64,000 nucleotides of DNA, from positions 189,001 to 253,000 of the forward strand of contig NZ_CP021030.1 of assembly GCF_002117485.1 (NCBI RefSeq), in the 5' to 3' direction. The notes under the pieces are model-generated. The model was not told the DNA's origin and made no database searches. It saw only the letters and a list, made by a program, of their open reading frames with translations. Shown piece by piece: positions 19,465-28,321 of this stretch. How positions within the stretch are numbered: the stretch's first letter is position 1; every line of letters begins with the position of its first letter. This DNA is from Rhizobium sp. NXC14 (GTDB taxonomy: Bacteria; Pseudomonadota; Alphaproteobacteria; Rhizobiales; Rhizobiaceae). Both the position numbers and the translations under genes were made by a program.

Positions 19465-20233
19465 CCATTCAATCCGGGAAACGGCGGCGGTCGCCCTTTC
19501 CCTTCTCGACCTCACCAATCTGAAGGACGATTGCACCGAGGCGCAGATCGATACGCTCTGCGCCCGCGCGCAGACGCCCTACGGTAACAGCGCCGCGATC
19601 TGCATCTGGCCGCGTTTCGTCGCCCATGCCCGCAACATCCTCGGCGCCGGCCATGCCGTGCGGATCGCAACGGTCGTCAATTTCCCAGCAGGCGATATGG
19701 AAGTGGCCGATGTCGCCGCCGAAACCCGTGAGGCGATTGCCGATGGCGCAGATGAGATCGATTTGGTCATCCCCTACCGCAAGCTCATATCAGGCGATGA
19801 GAAGGCGGTGACTGACATGGTCAAGGCGGTGCGCGCCGAATGCGCCGGCCCCGTCCTGCTGAAGGTGATCATCGAGACTGGCGAGTTGAAGGATGCGGCC
19901 TTGATCCGCCGTGCCTCCGAACTGGCTATTGAAGCCGGCGCTGATTTCATCAAGACCTCGACCGGCAAGGTCGCCGTCAACGCGACGCTCGAAGCCGCCG
20001 ACATCATGATCCGGGCCATTCGTGAGAGCGGACGCAAGGTCGGCTTCAAGCCGGCTGGCGGCATCGGCTCGGTGACGGATGCGGCGCTCTATCTCAGCCT
20101 TGCTGAAACGATCATGGCGCCGGACTGGGCTATGCCCTCGACCTTCCGCTTCGGCGCTTCCGGCCTGCTCGACGACATACTGGCCGTTCTGAGCGGAGCG
20201 CAGCCGGCAGCGGCTGCGGCGTCGAGCTATTGA
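19457..20233 (+). CDS. deoC: Deoxyribose-phosphate aldolase
   Basis: A 258-residue class I aldolase that splits 2-deoxyribose 5-phosphate to glyceraldehyde 3-phosphate and acetaldehyde. The Schiff-base lysine is K166 in FIKTSTG, the second catalytic lysine is K198 in FKPAGGI, and D102 in EIDLVIPY is the proton-relay Asp. The ATG at 19457 overlaps the end of punA. An in-frame codon 18 bases earlier has no ribosome-binding site. Confidence 0.95.
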   Translation: MNSHSIRETAAVALSLLDLTNLKDDCTEAQIDTLCARAQTPYGNSAAICIWPRFVAHARNILGAGHAVRIATVVNFPAGDMEVADVAAETREAIADGADEIDLVIPYRKLISGDEKAVTDMVKAVRAECAGPVLLKVIIETGELKDAALIRRASELAIEAGADFIKTSTGKVAVNATLEAADIMIRAIRESGRKVGFKPAGGIGSVTDAALYLSLAETIMAPDWAMPSTFRFGASGLLDDILAVLSGAQPAAAAASSY

Positions 20234-20234
20234 G

Positions 20235-21542
20235 ATGATTCCGCAGGAGATCATCCGGCGTAAACGCGATGGCGAGGAACTCGACGCCGCTGATATCAGC
20301 TCCTTCATCGCGGCACTCGCCGCCGGGCAGCTGTCCGAAGGCCAGATCGGCGCCTTCTCCATGGCCGTCTGGTTCAAAGGCATGTCACGCGAGGAAATCG
20401 TGGCGCTGACGCTGGCGATGGCCAATTCCGGCGACAAGCTGCAATGGGCTGGCATCGACCGTCCGATCGCCGACAAACATTCGACCGGTGGCGTCGGCGA
20501 TAATGTCTCGCTGATGCTGGCGCCGATCGCCGCTGCCTGCGGCCTCGCCGTCCCGATGATTTCAGGGCGCGGCCTCGGCCATACCGGCGGCACGCTGGAT
20601 AAGCTCGAATCCATTCCCGGCTATGCGATCACCCCTGATGCGGAGCTCTTCGGCAGGGTGGTGAAGGAGGCGGGATGCGCCATCATAGGCCAGACCGGAA
20701 CCTTGGCTCCTGCCGACGGCAGGCTCTATGCCGTGCGCGATGTGACCGCCACCGTCGATTCCATTCCGCTCATCACTGCCTCCATCCTGTCGAAGAAGCT
20801 CGCGGCCGGGCTTGAGACGCTGGTGCTCGATGTCAAGCTCGGCAACGGCGCCTTCATGGCTGATCGCCGTCAGGCGGAGATGCTGGCGCGTTCCCTGGTC
20901 GAGGTGGCCAACGGCGCCGGCGTGAAGACCTCCGCCCTGATCACCGACATGAATGAGCCGCTCGCCGATTGCGCCGGCAATGCGGTCGAGATGCGCAACT
21001 GTTTGGAGTTCCTGGCGGGCAGGAAGAGCGGCACGCGGCTTGAGACCGTGGTTTTTGCCTTCGCCGCCGAGATGCTGTTGAAATCGGGCATTTCCGCCTC
21101 CTCTGAAGAAGCCAATGGGATGGCGCGCCGAGCGCTGTCATCGGGCGAGGCGGCCGAAAGCTTCGGGCGTATGGTATCCATGCTCGGCGGACCGGCCGAT
21201 CTCGTCGAGAATTCGGATAGATACCTGGCGAGGGCGCCGGTCGAAAAAGAAGTCCCGGCCGCCCGATCGGGCTGGCTTGCCGCCTGCGACGCGCGCGGTA
21301 TCGGCATCAGCGTCATCGATCTCGGCGGCGGCCGCCGGCACCCGGCAGATCGAATCGATCACCGCGTCGGCTTCTCCGGCCTCCTGCCGCTTGGCACCCG
21401 AGTCAATGCGGGCGATCCGATCGCTGTCGTTCACGCTGCCGACGAAGCCGCGGCGGGAAAAGCTGCTGCGGCCCTTGCCGTGCATTATCGGATTGCTGAC
21501 GACAGGCCGGAACTGGCCCCCGTCATTGCAGGCCGGGTCTGA
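20235..21542 (+). CDS. deoA: Thymidine phosphorylase
   Basis: A 435-residue pyrimidine-nucleoside phosphorylase. KHSTGGVGD (81-89) binds phosphate, and the family signature SGRGLGHTGGTLDKLE lies at 110-125. It turns thymidine and deoxyuridine into base and deoxyribose 1-phosphate, which DeoB and DeoC then consume. It starts one base after the deoC stop and ends the rightward salvage operon. The convergent protease gene begins its 3' end 6 bases later. Confidence 0.94.
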   Translation: MIPQEIIRRKRDGEELDAADISSFIAALAAGQLSEGQIGAFSMAVWFKGMSREEIVALTLAMANSGDKLQWAGIDRPIADKHSTGGVGDNVSLMLAPIAAACGLAVPMISGRGLGHTGGTLDKLESIPGYAITPDAELFGRVVKEAGCAIIGQTGTLAPADGRLYAVRDVTATVDSIPLITASILSKKLAAGLETLVLDVKLGNGAFMADRRQAEMLARSLVEVANGAGVKTSALITDMNEPLADCAGNAVEMRNCLEFLAGRKSGTRLETVVFAFAAEMLLKSGISASSEEANGMARRALSSGEAAESFGRMVSMLGGPADLVENSDRYLARAPVEKEVPAARSGWLAACDARGIGISVIDLGGGRRHPADRIDHRVGFSGLLPLGTRVNAGDPIAVVHAADEAAAGKAAAALAVHYRIADDRPELAPVIAGRV

Positions 21543-21548
21543 TGCGGT

Positions 21549-22118
21549 TTACTGTTTGAGGCTGAGCGAGCCGTCGGCGACGGAATAGGAGGCGAGTTTC
21601 TGCAGAAAGCTCATGCCGACCAGGGTGGTCGTGAGCGCGTCGTCCCTGAGCACGAAGGCCTCGACATTCCGGACGCGGATGCCGCCGATTTCGACCCGAT
21701 CGAGGGTCAAATGCGCGGCCTTCGTCTGGCCGTTTGCCGTGTTGACACCATAGCGAAAGTCGAGCTGGTTTGCGGTATAGCCGAGCCGGCGGGCGAGTGT
21801 CTCGTTGAGGGCGACGTAGGTGGCGCCGGTATCGATCAGCCCTAGCACAGGCTTGCCGTTGATCTTGAAGCTGCCGGTATAGTGGCCCTGCGCATCCGCC
21901 TGCAGGCGGATCGTACTATTGCCGGAAGCGGGCGCCGGTGCCGCGGACTGGCGGGCGTCGGCAGATACGTAATTGGCGGAGAGAACGTCGGCAGGTTGCT
22001 GGCTGACGCTTCCAACGAGAGAAGGTACCTGCGTGGCCAGCACCGCGGCGATGCTGGCGAATATGACGGTACGCACGAGCATGAAACAGAAATCCTTCCT
22101 GTATAAACCCCGCTTCAT
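21549..22118 (-). CDS. Retropepsin-like aspartic protease, membrane-anchored (TIGR02281 type)
   Basis: A 189-residue protein with a basic N-terminus, one membrane helix or signal anchor (about 13-36), a linker, and a single-domain aspartic protease fold with the catalytic motif DTGAT at 96-100 inside GLIDTGATYVALNE. The C-terminal strand VGMSFLQKL is also typical. Bacterial proteins of this clan AA group act as dimers in the periplasm; substrates are mostly unknown. GAGG upstream supports the ATG at 22118; an internal ATG at 22082 is the alternative. It sits between the two convergent salvage operons without an obvious functional link. Confidence 0.82.
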   Translation of the reverse strand: MKRGLYRKDFCFMLVRTVIFASIAAVLATQVPSLVGSVSQQPADVLSANYVSADARQSAAPAPASGNSTIRLQADAQGHYTGSFKINGKPVLGLIDTGATYVALNETLARRLGYTANQLDFRYGVNTANGQTKAAHLTLDRVEIGGIRVRNVEAFVLRDDALTTTLVGMSFLQKLASYSVADGSLSLKQ

Positions 22119-22181
22119 GCAGGGCCTCATGCTTCCAGCTTGCTAAGCCTCAAATCCTGATAAGTTGCTAATATGGATAAC

Positions 22182-22210
22182 AAAAAGGCCCGGAGCGAAC
22201 CGTCCGGGCC
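22182..22210 (-). terminator. Terminator of upp
   Basis: Read on the reverse strand, an 8-bp GC-rich stem (22203-22210 with 22187-22194) is followed by TTTTT at 22186-22182. It lies 36 bases after the upp stop and should end the deoB-add-upp transcript. Confidence 0.88.
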
Positions 22211-22245
22211 ATAAAGCCTTTCGATTTGGTATAGGAAGGCTGAAA

Positions 22246-22875
22246 TTATTTGGTGCCGTACATGCGGTCGCCGGCATCGCCGAGGCCGGGCATGATGTAA
22301 CCCTTCTCGTTGAGATGGCTGTCGATCGCTGCGGTGAAGACCGGAACATCGGGATGCGCGGCGCGGAAGTTGCGGATGCCTTCCGGAGCGGCAAGCAGGC
22401 AGAGGAAGCGTATATTGTGGGCGCCGCGTTCTTTGAGCTTGTCAATTGCCGCAATCGACGAATTGCCGGTCGCCAGCATCGGGTCGACGACGATGATCAG
22501 GCGCTCGGCCACGTCTTCCGGCGCCTTGAAATAATATTCGACCGGCTGCAGCGTCTCGTGATCGCGGTAGACGCCGATATGCGAGACGCGCGCGGATGGC
22601 ACGAGGTCGAGCATGCCTTCGAGCAGTCCGTTGCCGGCGCGCAGGATCGAGGCGAAGACCAGCTTCTTGCCCTCGAGGATCGGCGAGTCCATCGTCTGCA
22701 GCGGCGTCTCGATCGTCGCCATCGTCAATTCGAGATCGCGGGTGACCTCGTAACAGAGCAGCGTGGAGATTTCGCGCAGCAGGCGCCGGAAACTTCCCGT
22801 CGATGTCTCCTTGCGCCGCATGATGGTGAGCTTGTGCTGCACAAGCGGGTGATCGATGACCGTGACGCCGTCCAT
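22246..22875 (-). CDS. upp: Uracil phosphoribosyltransferase
   Basis: A 209-residue type I phosphoribosyltransferase that makes UMP from uracil and PRPP. The PRPP-binding loop [12 protein letters not shown] is at 129-140 and the C-terminal uracil site carries [12 protein letters not shown]. The ATG at 22875 gives the standard N-terminus [10 protein letters not shown]; a frame extension of five codons upstream is less likely. It is the last gene of the deoB-add-upp group and lets the cell reuse uracil released by pyrimidine-nucleoside phosphorolysis. Confidence 0.95.
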   Translation of the reverse strand: MDGVTVIDHPLVQHKLTIMRRKETSTGSFRRLLREISTLLCYEVTRDLELTMATIETPLQTMDSPILEGKKLVFASILRAGNGLLEGMLDLVPSARVSHIGVYRDHETLQPVEYYFKAPEDVAERLIIVVDPMLATGNSSIAAIDKLKERGAHNIRFLCLLAAPEGIRNFRAAHPDVPVFTAAIDSHLNEKGYIMPGLGDAGDRMYGTK

Positions 22876-22977
22876 GGGGAAGCCTTTCATTCTTTCTATC
22901 GAATGTTTCTTTCACGGAAATCGGCTCGACCGCAAGAGTGGAGCCGAATTTGCGTCGGTCTTCCCCAGCCTCTCGCC

Positions 22978-23946
22978 TTAAAGGCGGGCAAGCAGCGCCT
23001 TGCGCGTCTCATCGTCGACGAAGGCAGCCTCGATTGCAGTGCGCGTCATGGCGTTGATTTCCGCATCGGCGAATCCGAAAACATCGGCGGCAAGCTCGTA
23101 TTCCCGCTTCAGCGATGTATGGAAAAACGGCGGGTCGTCGGAGCTGATCGTCACCCGCACACCCGCTTCCTTCAAGCGCCGCAGCGGATGCGAAGTGAAG
23201 TCGGGAAAGACCCTGAGTGCGATGTTGGACCCCGGGCAGACTTCAAGCACGGTACCGAGATCGGCAAGCCGCTTCACCAGATCGGTATCCTCTATGGCGC
23301 GCACGCCATGGCCGATGCGCGCGGGCCGCACGGCATCGAGCGCGTCGGCAACGCTGAAGGCGCCGCAGACTTCGCCGGCATGGATGGTCAATCCCAGGCC
23401 GGCATCGCGGGCGATGTCGAAAGCTCTGATATAATCGGCCACACGGCCCATGCGCTCCTCGCCGGCGAGATTGAAGCCTGATATCAAAGGGTTGCCAGCT
23501 TTTGCCGCATATTCCGCCGCACCGATCACGCTTTCGGGACCGAAGTGCCGTTCCCCGGTGACGATCAGCCGAGCCTCGATGCCGCTTTTGGCCTTGGCCC
23601 GCCGGATGCCTTCACAGACGCCTGATATATAGGCGTCTGCGCCGAGCCCGATGCGCTTGCCGTGGTCGGGCGACACGATGAGTTCGCTGTAGATGGTATT
23701 GATGCCTGCAAGTTCGTCGAGATAGGTTTCCGTCAGAAGCGCATAATCCTCCTCCGTCCTGTAGACCTCGGAAACCTTGTCGTAACACTCGAGAAAACTT
23801 GCGAAATCGTGCCAGACATAGGCGCCGTCGCGAAGCTCGCCGCTGATGTCGACGCCGTATTTCCGCGCCTGCGCCTCTGTCAACACAGGCGGTGCCGCAC
23901 CCTCCAGATGGCAGTGCAGCTCGACCTTCTTCAAATGCGATGTCAC
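22978..23946 (-). CDS. add: Adenosine deaminase
   Basis: A 322-residue metal-dependent deaminase that converts adenosine and deoxyadenosine to inosine forms. Zinc ligands H11 and H13 lie in ELHCHLEGA, the catalytic HAGE segment is near residue 190 and SSDDPPFF with the metal-binding Asp is near 275. It starts four bases inside the end of deoB (ATGA overlap), so deoB, add and upp are one operon. Its product inosine is a substrate of PunA from the convergent operon. Confidence 0.94.
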   Translation of the reverse strand: MTSHLKKVELHCHLEGAAPPVLTEAQARKYGVDISGELRDGAYVWHDFASFLECYDKVSEVYRTEEDYALLTETYLDELAGINTIYSELIVSPDHGKRIGLGADAYISGVCEGIRRAKAKSGIEARLIVTGERHFGPESVIGAAEYAAKAGNPLISGFNLAGEERMGRVADYIRAFDIARDAGLGLTIHAGEVCGAFSVADALDAVRPARIGHGVRAIEDTDLVKRLADLGTVLEVCPGSNIALRVFPDFTSHPLRRLKEAGVRVTISSDDPPFFHTSLKREYELAADVFGFADAEINAMTRTAIEAAFVDDETRKALLARL

Positions 23947-25163
23947 AAAAAACTCCTTCCATGCGCTCCGCCGGGGATGCCGAGGTGGCGCGCAATGCTT
24001 TCGCCGATATCGGCATATGTGCGACGAACGCCGATGGAACGCGACCGGATGCCGGGGCCGTAGGCAATGATCGGCACGCGCTCGCGCGTATGATCCGTGC
24101 CGCGCCAGGTGGGGTCGCAGCCATGGTCGGCGGTCAGCACGACGAGGTCGCCGGGTTTCAACTTTTTGTGGACCTCAGGCAGACGGGCATCGAAGGCTTC
24201 GAGCGCTGCCGCGTAACCGGGCACGTCGCGACGATGGCCGTAGATCATGTCGAAATCGACAAAATTGGTGAAGACGAGATCGCCGTCCTCGGCCGCGTCG
24301 ATTGCCGAGAGCGACGCATCCATCAGAGCCTCGTTGCCGCTGGCCTTGATGACCTTGGAAATGCCTTGATGGGCGAAGATGTCGCCGATCTTTCCCACGG
24401 CATGTACGTGCCTGTTGTGCTCGACCAGCCGGTCGAGCAGCGTCGGCTCCGGCGGCAGAACGGAAAAGTCGCGCCGGTTTCCGGTGCGCTGGAAGGTGGA
24501 GGCGGATTGGCCGATGAAGGGCCGGGCGATGACGCGGCCGATATTGTAGGAATCGAGAAGGGCGCGAGCCGTGCGGCAGAAGGCAAGCAGCCGGTCCAGG
24601 CCGAAATGCGCTTCGTGCGCCGCGACCTGAAAGACCGAATCCGAGGACGTATAGCAGATCGGCTTGCCGGTGCGGATATGTTCTTCGCCGAGCCTGGAGA
24701 TGATTTCCGTTCCCGAGGCGTGGCAATTACCGAGAATGCCGGGAATGTCGCCCTCCCGGCATAATGTCTCGATCAGCTCCGGGGGAAAGGCATCGCCTTC
24801 CGTCGGAAAATATCCCCAATCGAAACTGACAGGTGTCCCCGCGATCTCCCAATGGCCCGATGGCGTGTCCTTGCCGCGGGAGATTTCGCTGGCCGCGCCA
24901 TAAATGCCGTAGACCTTTTCCGGCAGGGGCATGCCGGCCGGAAATTGGCCGGAGGCCGCCCGGGCGATGTGCAGAAGCCCGAGTTCCGACATGTTAGGCA
25001 GGGAAAGCGGCCCGCTGCGCAGCCCGGCGCGGTCTCCGGCACCGGCCGCGCAGAATTCGGCGATATGGCCGAGTGTGTCGGCGCCCTCGTCGCCATAGGC
25101 TGCCGCATCAGGCGCCCCGCCGACGCCGAAGGAATCGAGAACGAAAAGAAAGGCGCGCGCCAT
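23943..25163 (-). CDS. deoB: Phosphopentomutase
   Basis: A 406-residue alkaline-phosphatase-superfamily mutase that interconverts (deoxy)ribose 1- and 5-phosphates. The first metal ligand D10 lies in [13 protein letters not shown], and the late motifs [17 protein letters not shown] hold the other metal ligands. The frame is open about 60 codons upstream, but the ATG at 25163, preceded by GGGGG, gives the canonical N-terminus [11 protein letters not shown]. It is the first gene of the leftward deoB-add-upp operon. Confidence 0.94.
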   Translation of the reverse strand: MARAFLFVLDSFGVGGAPDAAAYGDEGADTLGHIAEFCAAGAGDRAGLRSGPLSLPNMSELGLLHIARAASGQFPAGMPLPEKVYGIYGAASEISRGKDTPSGHWEIAGTPVSFDWGYFPTEGDAFPPELIETLCREGDIPGILGNCHASGTEIISRLGEEHIRTGKPICYTSSDSVFQVAAHEAHFGLDRLLAFCRTARALLDSYNIGRVIARPFIGQSASTFQRTGNRRDFSVLPPEPTLLDRLVEHNRHVHAVGKIGDIFAHQGISKVIKASGNEALMDASLSAIDAAEDGDLVFTNFVDFDMIYGHRRDVPGYAAALEAFDARLPEVHKKLKPGDLVVLTADHGCDPTWRGTDHTRERVPIIAYGPGIRSRSIGVRRTYADIGESIARHLGIPGGAHGRSFL

Positions 25164-25266
25164 TTTACCCCCGAAAGGACCGATCGCCGGCCTCCGAACC
25201 GTCGGAGGCTGAAGCCCACGCATATAGCGCCGCGTCTGGCTTGGCAAATTCGAGATGGGGAAGGGG

Positions 25267-25848
25267 TCAGCAGTCGCCGCAGGGTATCGAGTCGCCTTGC
25301 CGCTGGCGGTAGAAGAAACTACGGCTGATGGTGATCGTGCGCATCCCATCCGGCATGAAGTTCGGCGCGAACAGGAACATCCTATAGGGGATGCTGAGTT
25401 CGGTCCGAACGAGGAAGCTATTTGCCGTCTTCATGTCGGCCGGCACGTCGCTCACCGTCACATTCTTGGCGTAAGGCGTCGTGCCATCCTGGGCCCAGGA
25501 CCAGAGCACTTTCGCATTGGCACTGGCGTCGATTGAAATTCCGGTGATTTTCAGTGTCAGCGATGTCGTGTTGTAAGGTACGAACATCCCGGTTGCCACC
25601 GATGGCATTTGCGCAAGCGCGCTCTTCGTGACGGATTGCTGCTGGGTGACGAGGTCGGCGATCGCACCAGCGGCTCGTGTCGCACGCTTGCTGACGCTGA
25701 GGCCGATCGTGATCTCGAAAGCGCCGATGTAGAGCATGATGAGCACGGGAAAGAGGATTGCGAATTCGATCGCTCCGGCGCCATTGCGCTCTCGCGCCAG
25801 CCGACGCGCCTGCTGTACCAGTCTGGAGAACGGGTTGCGCAACGCCAT
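25267..25848 (-). CDS. TadE-like pseudopilin A
   Basis: A 193-residue protein with a basic N-terminus, then [27 protein letters not shown] (about 22-48), the TadE/TadG-like hydrophobic segment with the Glu characteristic of prepilin-like proteins. The rest is a probable periplasmic domain with two Cys near the C-terminus. TadE-type proteins are processed by the prepilin peptidase and are needed for assembly of Flp pili. Its ATG overlaps the stop of the upstream TadE-like gene (TAATG). Confidence 0.82.
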   Translation of the reverse strand: MALRNPFSRLVQQARRLARERNGAGAIEFAILFPVLIMLYIGAFEITIGLSVSKRATRAAGAIADLVTQQQSVTKSALAQMPSVATGMFVPYNTTSLTLKITGISIDASANAKVLWSWAQDGTTPYAKNVTVSDVPADMKTANSFLVRTELSIPYRMFLFAPNFMPDGMRTITISRSFFYRQRQGDSIPCGDC

Positions 25849-26483
25849 TATGGATACTGCTCGTTCTGGAAGACCGAGGTGGCGATAATCAGATATTGCG
25901 TCGGCATCGAACCGTCGGACGGACGGATCGTCGTGATATAGGGCCGGATCAGATCCGTGATGATTTCCCATCGATAGTAGGCGCGCAGCATGTTGATTGT
26001 GCCGGCACCGCCAGGCGTATATTTGAAGGCCGCGGTGTTGATGTCGGCATATCGATCACTGGAAACTTTGGGGATCGTCGTCGGAATGGCCGAGAAGGAG
26101 CTGAACGTCTGCACATCCACGTAAAGCTTGCTCGGCGTGGCGGCTTCGCTGGTCGAGCAGCTGATCAGGATCGAGATCTCGTTGCAGAACGCCTGGCGGA
26201 ATTGCGTCTGGCTCATATCGGTCGTACGGCCGAGATTGTAAGTGATCTGCCCGGTCCGCATCCGGCGGCTCATCGTATCGACGGCGTTGGAGACAAGTTC
26301 TTCGGCGGCGAAGGCGATGAAGGTTTCAAGGATCGCGAAGATCACCAGGAAGTATGGGATGGCAAGCAAGGCAAATTCGATCGCCGCTGCGCCATCGCGC
26401 GAGCGGGCGACAGCGCGAAACATGGAGAAACGGTACGGCGCGAAGGCGCGCTCCCTATCCGTCTTCTGATCAACTACCGTCAT
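25848..26483 (-). CDS. TadE/TadG-like pseudopilin B
   Basis: A 211-residue protein of the same type as its downstream neighbour. The segment SRDGAAAIEFALLAIPYFLVIFAIL (about 28-52) is the TadE-like hydrophobic helix with its conserved Glu. The C-terminal part is hydrophilic and probably periplasmic, with a Cys pair (about 98 and 107). The ATG at 26483 is chosen; a GTG at 26516 also opens the frame and no strong ribosome-binding site separates them. It is too short for full TadG with a von Willebrand domain. Confidence 0.78.
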   Translation of the reverse strand: MTVVDQKTDRERAFAPYRFSMFRAVARSRDGAAAIEFALLAIPYFLVIFAILETFIAFAAEELVSNAVDTMSRRMRTGQITYNLGRTTDMSQTQFRQAFCNEISILISCSTSEAATPSKLYVDVQTFSSFSAIPTTIPKVSSDRYADINTAAFKYTPGGAGTINMLRAYYRWEIITDLIRPYITTIRPSDGSMPTQYLIIATSVFQNEQYP

Positions 26484-26597
26484 TGCCTGGACCCGAGCGA
26501 CATCTCTGCCTGCCACACTAGGGTCCGTTCGTTGATTTTCCGTTTCAGGCCGATACGACGATTTTAACGAATGGTAGAAGATCCGAAGCCGGACCGA

Positions 26598-27008
26598 TCA
26601 GGGTGATGTGGCGCCGGCGGCCGCTTGCTGCGCATGCTGCTCGCAATTGGGTGTGCAGGACAGCACGGAGCGCTCGGTCTGCCGGTAGACGCGCACCGTG
26701 TTGCCCTCGTCTATCGATACAAGGATGCGCTCGTCCAGGATCGCGTTGCCGTCGGCATCCAGAAGAACCAGATTGGTGGTGCCGAAGCTGCGCCCTGTCA
26801 GCACGATGGTCTTGGCATCGGCCACGGTCGCGTCTGCGACCTGGGCATTGCCGACGATGACCTTGCTGACGGGGCGGTCGAGCTTCAAGACGCGCGCATG
26901 ATCCATATAGACGCGCAGCATGTCATCGTCTGCGGCCGAGGAAATTCCCGAAACACCGGAAACGGCGATCATGCCGGCAAAGAAAATGGTTTTGCCGCTC
27001 GATGACAT
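26598..27008 (-). CDS. Stand-alone pilus-assembly N-terminal domain protein (CpaC N-terminal-like)
   Basis: A 136-residue protein with a signal peptide (about 1-25) and one domain matching the N-terminal domain of CpaC/RcpA secretins: LRVYMDHARVLKLDRPVSKVIVGN...VADATV...TIVLTGRSFGTTNLVLLD. CpaC in this window has the same pattern, including the TNxxVxD/G end. The secretin part is absent. A C-terminal CTPNC pair is unusual. GAGG before the ATG at 27008 fixes the start. It lies upstream of the two TadE-like genes and diverges from the pilin gene. It may assist the secretin channel in the periplasm, which is inference. Confidence 0.8.
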   Translation of the reverse strand: MSSSGKTIFFAGMIAVSGVSGISSAADDDMLRVYMDHARVLKLDRPVSKVIVGNAQVADATVADAKTIVLTGRSFGTTNLVLLDADGNAILDERILVSIDEGNTVRVYRQTERSVLSCTPNCEQHAQQAAAGATSP

Positions 27009-27387
27009 TGGGTCCTCTTTCACGATCACAGCGCAATAGCGCATAGAATGGAAAAAAATGGTGAACGAAGCCTTAAGCTCACCATCCTGTTTCGCGGTGA
27101 AGCAGGATGACCTGATTTGGCACTGGCGCCGGGCGGTGTAGGTTGCGGCTGGATGCGGTGCCTGTACTATTTCCAGATAAATCCAGTTGTTAACCTCTGA
27201 ATATCATTAAATATTGAACTAAATGAATAAGGTAAAGCTTACCCTGCGGGAGCCTCCGGCGCCCTTCACACGCTGTTAACTCTTTTTCTTAAGCCGATGG
27301 AAACGGCCATTCATTAGATTGCGGTTCATCCGATCAACGGCAACAGTTGGCGGACGTGCTGAACATCAACTGGAGTTAGGAGTACCC
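27009..27387. promoter_or_regulatory. Divergent regulatory region of the Tad pilus locus
   Basis: The 379 bp between the leftward domain-protein gene and the pilin gene are low in GC and hold several TTAA words, including TTAACC near 27189 and TTAAC followed after 8 bases by TTAAG near 27278-27294. CtrA of alphaproteobacteria binds TTAA-N7-TTAA, and pilA genes are CtrA targets in Caulobacter. None of the words has the exact 7-base spacing, so CtrA control is only suggested. No coding frame is supported. Confidence 0.45.
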
Positions 27388-27576
27388 ATGACCAAGCTTT
27401 TTAGCCGTTTTCTGAAGGACGAATCCGGCGCGACCGCAATCGAATACGGTCTGATCGCAGCCCTCATTTCCGTAGCACTCATCGCCGGCGCGACGACCCT
27501 CGGCCAGAAGATCGGCAACACGTTCAACGGCTTGAGCACCAAGATGGGCAATGCCGAAACTGCGAGCGGCGGCTGA
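27388..27576 (+). CDS. pilA: Flp/Fap-type pilin
   Basis: A 62-residue class IVb prepilin. The short leader ends at G14 and is followed by ATAIEYGLIAALIS, giving the Flp cleavage signature with Glu at +5 and Tyr at +6 of the mature protein. One hydrophobic helix forms the pilus core. TAGGAG supports the ATG at 27388. It is the only pilin gene in the locus. CpaA, encoded next, is expected to cleave it. The hairpin at 27641 after it may leave the pilin message more abundant than the rest of the operon. Confidence 0.93.
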   Translation: MTKLFSRFLKDESGATAIEYGLIAALISVALIAGATTLGQKIGNTFNGLSTKMGNAETASGG

Positions 27577-27640
27577 GACCGAGTGCCGCCCAACGGCACC
27601 CGCATAATAACGGCCTTTTGATTGGTTGATACATCGAGCG

Positions 27641-27671
27641 GGCTCACAGGCTGAACGGCCGTGAGCCTTTT
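27641..27671 (+). terminator. Terminator after the pilin gene
   Basis: A 7-bp stem (27641-27647 with 27661-27667) followed by TTTT. It stands between the pilin gene and cpaA and is probably leaky, since the remaining pilus genes run in the same direction. Confidence 0.65.
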
Positions 27672-27698
27672 CGCATCATGTCAGGATCGGGTTTAAGC

Positions 27699-28211
27699 AT
27701 GATCACAGCCGCAGTCTTTGTGATATTGCCACTCTGCCTCGCCTTCGCGGCCTTCTCGGATCTGTTCACCATGACGATCCCGAACCGTGTTTCCCTGATC
27801 CTCATCGCCTCTTTCTTCATTCTCGCACCACTTTGCGGTCTCGGCCTGCAGGCAATCGGCATGCATCTTGCCGCCGGCGCTATCGTCTTTACGGCATGCT
27901 TCGCTCTGTTTGCCTTCAATGTGATGGGCGGTGGAGACGCAAAGCTGTTGAGCGCCACCGCCCTCTGGTTCGGCGTGAACGAATCCCTGCTTTTCCTGAT
28001 GACCGATGTTGCCATTATCGGCGGGCTCATCACCCTGCTCATCCTGCTGGTGAGGGCGCAGTCGAATACCATCCTTGCGATCGGCCTGCCGGTGCCCAAC
28101 TCTTTGCTGCTCGCCAAGAAGATCCCCTACGGCATCGCCATCGCGATCGGCGGCTTCATGGCCTTCCCGTCCTCGCCGCTCTTCATCGCTGCGCTGGAAA
28201 GCTTGAAATAA
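27699..28211 (+). CDS. cpaA: Prepilin peptidase CpaA/TadV
   Basis: A 170-residue membrane peptidase of the A24 family, the short form used for Flp pilins. The two catalytic Asp residues are D21 in FSDLFTMTIPNR and D80 in MGGGDAKLL. About six membrane helices are present. It removes the leader from the pilin and the TadE-like proteins. An in-frame ATG at 27678 is an alternative start, but the one at 27699 gives the usual N-terminus. Confidence 0.9.
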   Translation: MITAAVFVILPLCLAFAAFSDLFTMTIPNRVSLILIASFFILAPLCGLGLQAIGMHLAAGAIVFTACFALFAFNVMGGGDAKLLSATALWFGVNESLLFLMTDVAIIGGLITLLILLVRAQSNTILAIGLPVPNSLLLAKKIPYGIAIAIGGFMAFPSSPLFIAALESLK

Positions 28212-28321
28212 CGGCATTTTAAATGCCCATTAACTTAAAATGTAAGCATTCCATTAACCATAATTATACCAATTCCTGAGCATTCTGCAGGGCGAACATA
28301 TCGTGCCTTGAGGAATGATCG
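28212..28321 (+). promoter_or_regulatory. AT-rich gap before cpaB with CtrA-like half-sites
   Basis: The gap contains TTAACTTAA at 28230-28238 and TTAACCAT at 28254-28261, the latter identical to the strong CtrA half-site, and a 7-bp palindrome at 28213-28227. It may hold a second promoter for the cpaB-tadC genes. Confidence 0.35.
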
